DNA of 64,000 bases from Bradyrhizobium sp. Ai1a-2 (GTDB taxonomy: Bacteria > Pseudomonadota > Alphaproteobacteria > Rhizobiales > Xanthobacteraceae): the NCBI RefSeq assembly GCF_000426245.1, contig NZ_AUEZ01000034.1, forward strand, positions 1 through 64,000. Direction: 5' to 3'. Positions 60,877-64,000 of this stretch are shown piece after piece. A program made the position numbers and the translations under genes. A model generated the notes under the pieces. The model was not told the origin of the DNA. It saw only the letters and a program-made list of their open reading frames with translations, and ran no database searches. How positions within the stretch are numbered: position 1 is the stretch's first letter; the number at the start of each line of letters is the position of its first letter.

Positions 60877-60891
60877 TTAACGGCGGCTTAA
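60877..60891. promoter_or_regulatory. CtrA-type box upstream of the outer-membrane protein gene
   Basis: TTAA-CGGCGGC-TTAA is an exact match to the TTAA-N7-TTAA core of CtrA sites and reads the same on either strand. It stands 143 bases upstream of the omp start, between that gene and the 3' end of the HTH gene. Confidence 0.6.
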
Positions 60892-60981
60892 GGAAGGGTG
60901 AAGGAAGGCTTAATCTGCGCCTGGATCGGTAAGCTTTGCGGAGGCGAGACCCTGTCTAGCCAAGCCTGCTAGCCAAGCCTG

Positions 60982-61317
60982 TTAGCCAAGCCTGCGCCTG
61001 ATGTCCTCGCGCATCTGCTGGCGGAACTGAGCCTTGCGCGCCGGCCGCTCCTTCTCCGGGACGTCGTAGCGGTCGAACACGTTGAACTTCTCGAGGATCG
61101 GATAGTGGTCGCTGGCCATCGCCAGGACCCGCAGGAGATCGGCGACTTGCGCGCTCGGTCCCGTCACCTCCCAGCGGCGCATGATGCTGGCGCCGTCGGG
61201 CCCGTTCAGTCCGCACAGCTTCGCCATGTCGGCCGCCGCGAGCGGCCGGCCGATGGCCTCGCCGAGATGCTCGCGAAGCTTTTTCAGTTCTGGACCGGTC
61301 ACGGATACCCCCACCAT
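60982..61317 (-). CDS. Small helix-turn-helix protein
   Basis: 111 residues from the ATG at 61317: VTGPELKKLREHLGEAIGRP and MAKLCGLNGPDGASIMRRWE resemble an XRE-like helix-turn-helix with extra residues between helices 2 and 3, then a C-terminal helix (QMREDIRRRLG). It could be a small regulator; the target is unknown. Its promoter side faces the small membrane protein gene at 61457. The frame is open to 61482, but the longer form would overlap that gene. Confidence 0.65.
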   Translation of the reverse strand: MVGVSVTGPELKKLREHLGEAIGRPLAAADMAKLCGLNGPDGASIMRRWEVTGPSAQVADLLRVLAMASDHYPILEKFNVFDRYDVPEKERPARKAQFRQQMREDIRRRLG

Positions 61318-61456
61318 GGTCACACAAAAGATAGAGCGGAATGACGATTCATCACGCTTTAGTGGCACTCCATTCCGATGGTCTGTGAACTGGCTCACAC
61401 GTTCCACCCGCCGAAGCAAGTTATACCGCTGCGCAATTCCTGATGAGGAGGAAATC

Positions 61457-61657
61457 ATGCGCAGCTTGATTGAAAGCCTCACGCCTGACGCCAGCCAAAT
61501 CGAGTGGAAATGGATCGGCGCGATGTTCGCGTTCTATGTGGCGGTGGTGGTGATTGCAGCCGGACTGCTGATGACCCATCGATCCACAAGAGGCTCGGTC
61601 TCCGAGATGTCGCTGGCCGCCGTTGCTTGCGTGTCCTGCGCGCTTGCCGCTGATTGA
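61457..61657 (+). CDS. Small single-helix membrane protein (66 residues)
   Basis: Reading from ATG 61457 gives MRSLIESLTPDASQIEWKWI, then GAMFAFYVAVVVIAAGLLMT as one membrane helix and a short tail ending SLAAVACVSCALAAD. A near-perfect Shine-Dalgarno (GAGGAGG) is seven bases upstream, which decides the start and argues the gene is real. It is divergent from the small HTH gene. Not recognised. Confidence 0.7.
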   Translation: MRSLIESLTPDASQIEWKWIGAMFAFYVAVVVIAAGLLMTHRSTRGSVSEMSLAAVACVSCALAAD

Positions 61658-61664
61658 CCGACTG

Positions 61665-61701
61665 GATCATGATCCGATCAGACGAAAATCGGACCATGAT
61701 C
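61665..61701. repeat. Palindromic repeat, family E2 (gatcatgatccgat arms)
   Basis: Arms gatcatgatccgat (61665-61678) and atcggaccatgatc (61688-61701), one mismatch, with a nine-base loop. It lies eight bases after the small membrane protein gene and probably forms its 3' hairpin. Confidence 0.8.
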
Positions 61702-61703
61702 TC

Positions 61704-62286
61704 ATCCTGTTTGTTTGATTGTTTGTATTTGTTGGTTTGAGCGCGATCTCCGCGCGCCATTGAAGCCCGGTCCCGATTACGCGAGGAACTGTCGCCACGG
61801 CGGGTGAAGCCACGATTTGAGCTGTTGTCGTTCATGCGCCGATGACGATCGGCGCACGGACGTTGGTCGGGTCGCTGAGGATGATGTGCACATCGAGGGC
61901 GCGCTCCGGTTGCGCGGTCTGATGATGTGCTGCGTGACTCTGTCTTCTGTCGGCTATGATGCAGTTCGTCGCGCCGTCGCGGTGATGAATTGGTGAGCAC
62001 AGTCGACCACAATCATCGCAAGATGTTTCTGCTCCCTCCTGCTGCGCAACCCCGCCATGCATCGTTCGCTTTGACATCGATGTGATTTGCGCAGAAAGAA
62101 AGCACGCTTCTTCTATAGGCCAAGTTGGGGAAGAGCGGTGCGCATGAACTTTTTGTAACGCGCGCGTTGGGCTGTTGAAGTTGGCTGAAGCATTTCTTGG
62201 GGATGCGCTAATTGCTGTTGCCGGTCGTCGATTGCAAAGATCGCAGTCCTCGCGATCATCTCTCCCGCGTGAAGACGGCTCCGGCC
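61704..62286. other. Gene-free region ahead of the hydrolase-like gene
   Basis: About 580 bases with no reading frame I can support; an 81-codon minus-strand frame (61832-62077) has no recognisable features. The only structure is a hairpin tgcgccgat/atcggcgca (61835-61856, loop gacg). The stretch 62090-62200 is less GC-rich and probably contains the hydrolase promoter. Confidence 0.45.
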
Positions 62287-63414
62287 ATGGACTCTGATCT
62301 GAACCCGCAGGGGTGGATCTGGTGGCCTGAACGTGAGGATCTCTCGCTCGAGTTCATGCGGTTGCTGGCTTCCGCCCAGGAAGGCGGCGCGACGTTTTCG
62401 GAATGTTGGCTCACCGCCAGCCGCATCGATTTCGCGGACGACTATTCCTGGTACCGGGAATGGACTGCCACTGCGGAGGTAAACCGCGAGCGGGCTTCAT
62501 CCGCAGCAGCGCAAGGGCATCCGGCGACGGCGAGAGATAACTGGCTTCGCGCCATGAATTATTATCTTACCGCCGCTCATCCGGTCGATCTTGCGCCCGA
62601 CGAGCGGCGGTCAGCAATCGCATCGATGCGCGAATGCGCCGCGAACTATCTCAACTGCCGCCAGCCCCGCGGTGAAGTTGTCTCGATACCCTGGCTGAAC
62701 GAGTTCACCTTGCAGGGCTATTATTTGCCGGCGTCCCTTGGCGGCGATCGCGCGCCCGTCGTCATCTGTATCGGGGAACCGGGGCATCACAAGGAAGAAT
62801 TCCTGTTCAAGCTCGCACGCCACGCCTCCGAGCGTGGGATGGCGCTGCTTGCGGTGGACGTCCTGGGCGATGGCACGGGTCCTTCGTTCGAAGAGGTATC
62901 ACTCCGCCACAAGCCGCAGCGGGCGATTGCCCCCATCATGGATTACCTCGTCGGCAGGGACGACGTCGATGAGCGGCGGATCGCGATCCTCGCCGACGGC
63001 TGGCGTTCGTCGTTTGTCGCGCGCGGCATCGCCTTCGACCATCGCTTTGCCGCGGCCGTTTGCGACGGCGGTATCTGGGATCTGCATATGCGGGCATTTC
63101 TGGATCCGCAGAACAGGCCGTTCGGTGTCGAGCCCTGTCCGGAGTTGGAAGCCGACCGCATCCTGAGGGGAATCAGATGTCCGTTGTTGGTCGCCGCCAG
63201 CGAGCGCGGCGTGCTCAGAGCGGACCGAATTGCCGAATTGACGGATCGGTTGCGTGCCGGACGGCGCGACCGGGACATTACGTTCGAGATCTTTGAGGCC
63301 GCGGAGGCCGCCGCAGGTCAGGGACGGTTCGACAATCCGACCCTCGCCAACGAGTTCATCTTCGATTGGATCGCATCCCGGATCGGGGCGCAGCCTTTAT
63401 ATAACAGGGCGTAG
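62287..63414 (+). CDS. Alpha/beta-hydrolase-fold protein lacking a visible catalytic triad
   Basis: 375 residues resembling the FrsA/2,6-dihydroxypseudooxynicotine hydrolase group: a helical N-terminal part (SWYREWTATAEVNRERASSA, NWLRAMNYYLTAAHPVDLAP) and a hydrolase core with APVVICIGEPGHHKEEFLF and MALLAVDVLGDGTGPS. Where the family has a Gly-x-Ser-x-Gly elbow, this protein reads ILADGWRSSF (235-243), with no serine at the nucleophile position. The C-terminal His region reads EAAEAAAGQGRFDNP, without His. It may be a non-catalytic binding protein. ATG 62287 is preferred; an in-frame TTG at 62212 adds 25 residues. Confidence 0.78.
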   Translation: MDSDLNPQGWIWWPEREDLSLEFMRLLASAQEGGATFSECWLTASRIDFADDYSWYREWTATAEVNRERASSAAAQGHPATARDNWLRAMNYYLTAAHPVDLAPDERRSAIASMRECAANYLNCRQPRGEVVSIPWLNEFTLQGYYLPASLGGDRAPVVICIGEPGHHKEEFLFKLARHASERGMALLAVDVLGDGTGPSFEEVSLRHKPQRAIAPIMDYLVGRDDVDERRIAILADGWRSSFVARGIAFDHRFAAAVCDGGIWDLHMRAFLDPQNRPFGVEPCPELEADRILRGIRCPLLVAASERGVLRADRIAELTDRLRAGRRDRDITFEIFEAAEAAAGQGRFDNPTLANEFIFDWIASRIGAQPLYNRA

Positions 63415-63435
63415 TCTCAAGGCGCGAACACTCCC

Positions 63436-63474
63436 GAGCATTTCGGTTCTGATCAATCGGAATCGAAAATGCTC
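63436..63474. repeat. Short repeat, family E part, between converging genes
   Basis: An imperfect inverted repeat from gagcatttcggttctgatca to atcggaatcgaaaatgctc. It overlaps the last base of the marR stop codon and lies after the hydrolase-like gene, so it can form a 3' hairpin for both. Confidence 0.7.
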
Positions 63475-63956
63475 TAGAAATCCGCCGCGACTTTCAGGCG
63501 GGCTTTCTCGAGCCGCTTCTTGAGGGCAGCGAGCTTGTTGGTCAGATCATCCAGCTCGCGCGGGCCGAATTCCGCGAAAATGAATTCGTTCAGGCTTTCC
63601 TGGTGCGAGGTCAGGCTCGCGAGCTGCTTATAGGTCTTGTCGGTCAGCGACATCTTCACGATGCGGGCGTCTTCCTTCGCCGGCTTGCGGCGAACGAAAC
63701 CCTTCTTCTCCAGAAGCTTCGATTGGGTCGTGACGAACGACGGATCGACATGCAGCATTTTGGACACGGCATTGACCGGCACGCCGTCGCCCTGATCAAG
63801 GTCGGCTAGCGCCACGATCATCATCCATTGCGGCCCGCTGATTCCGAGCTTCTTGGCCCAGAAGTAGCGAATCTCCTCCAGATGAACGCTGATCGCGGCG
63901 ATCTCCCAGGCGAATCGCCGAATGACATCCTGGCTCTTGGTGGCGGACTCATTCAT
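63474..63956 (-). CDS. MarR-family transcriptional regulator
   Basis: 160 residues from ATG 63956. Winged-helix features: FWAKKLGISGPQWMMIVALA, VNAVSKMLHVDPSFVTTQSK, LLEKKGFVRRKPAKEDARIV (recognition helix and wing) and the C-terminal dimer helix LTNKLAALKKRLEKAR. Its ligand is unknown. The upstream sequence on its strand has a run of ten G bases (63971-63980 complement) ending 14 bases before the ATG; an in-frame GTG at 63971 is possible. It converges with the hydrolase-like gene. Confidence 0.88.
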   Translation of the reverse strand: MNESATKSQDVIRRFAWEIAAISVHLEEIRYFWAKKLGISGPQWMMIVALADLDQGDGVPVNAVSKMLHVDPSFVTTQSKLLEKKGFVRRKPAKEDARIVKMSLTDKTYKQLASLTSHQESLNEFIFAEFGPRELDDLTNKLAALKKRLEKARLKVAADF

Positions 63957-63970
63957 GGGTACCGTACTCA

Positions 63971-63980
63971 CCCCCCCCCC
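63971..63980. promoter_or_regulatory. Ten-base C homopolymer ahead of the marR start
   Basis: A run of ten C (ten G in the marR transcript) directly before the start region. The run lies where the Shine-Dalgarno would be. Such tracts are prone to slippage in replication and also to sequencing error, so length needs confirming. Confidence 0.6.
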
Positions 63981-64000
63981 TTTTGAGATTCCATAGCGGA

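Noticed and set aside
61832..62077. Minus-strand frame of 81 codons (MSKRTMHGGV start)
   Set aside because: No signal peptide, domain or good ribosome-binding site; overlaps a hairpin. Not enough to call a gene.
1..64000. CRISPR array, tRNA, rRNA or prophage
   Set aside because: No regularly spaced direct repeats, no T-loop plus acceptor stem arrangement in any spacer I read, and no phage structural or integrase genes.

Overview
The window looks like chromosome from a Bradyrhizobium-type alphaproteobacterium (Nitrobacteraceae). This rests on high GC with strong GC3 bias, a split F0 ATP synthase operon with b and b' subunits, an aa3 oxidase operon, a C4-pathway 5-aminolevulinate synthase (hemA) behind an FNR/FixK-type box, CtrA-like boxes, and many short palindromic repeats of kinds I recall from Bradyrhizobium. 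The assignment comes from protein resemblance and context, not from a database search. Almost all of the window is ordinary core genome. I see no rRNA, tRNA, CRISPR array or prophage.

Layout. 0-3.8 kb: the tail of an IS1182-type transposase abuts a ligase-associated Lhr-type helicase, followed by the PdeM phosphoesterase. The helicase carries an in-frame palindromic repeat. 3.8-4.7 kb: a gene-free island of four different dispersed repeats, one with a large cruciform-like structure. 4.7-10.9 kb: LysR regulator and divergent EamA exporter, an unusual Nramp-type transporter, a TauE/SafE permease with its TIGR02186 partner, and a membrane-anchored ClpP-like protein. 11-14.4 kb: a large PodJ-like coiled-coil/Sel1 protein. 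14.5-21.3 kb: PadR regulator, then SnoaL-like protein, acyl-CoA dehydrogenase, thiolase and FadJ-type enzyme (beta-oxidation). 21.4-24.2 kb: divergent GST and MarR genes around a palindromic operator, then a plant-type glutamate-cysteine ligase (glutathione synthesis). 24.4-29.0 kb: PAN-domain protein, nucleotidyltransferase, YjbR, signal peptidase I, TldD and IalB-like protein.

29.5-36.1 kb: aa3-type cytochrome c oxidase operon (ctaC, ctaD, ctaB, a 54-residue CoxF-like gene, ctaG, ctaE, terminator, DUF983, SURF1). 36.2-38.2 kb: divergent NarL-type kinase and regulator. 39.0-42.5 kb: threonine synthase, M16 peptidase, GNAT acetyltransferase. 43.4-46.1 kb: atpI-B-E-F'-F on the minus strand, ending in a strong terminator. 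46.3-50.0 kb: DsbA-like isomerase, secreted coiled-coil protein, YjbQ, and an MHS-type transporter with a large periplasmic loop. 50.3-54.6 kb: a response regulator convergent with a symporter-fused hybrid kinase, resembling the CrbS/CrbR acetate system. 54.8-57.4 kb: hemA and a metallo-beta-lactamase-fold hydrolase. 57.6-61.7 kb: chemotaxis receptor, beta-barrel outer-membrane protein, small HTH protein and small membrane protein. 62.2-64 kb: an alpha/beta-hydrolase-like protein without a recognisable catalytic triad, and a MarR regulator with a ten-base homopolymer just ahead of its start.

The genes form several functional groups: respiration and energy (cox, atp, hemA), fatty-acid breakdown, glutathione metabolism, envelope and polarity, and sensing. 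No single new multi-gene system stands out. The strongest unusual signals are the palindromic repeat inside the helicase gene, the structured dispersed element at 4.0-4.4 kb, and the apparent pseudo-hydrolase near the right end.
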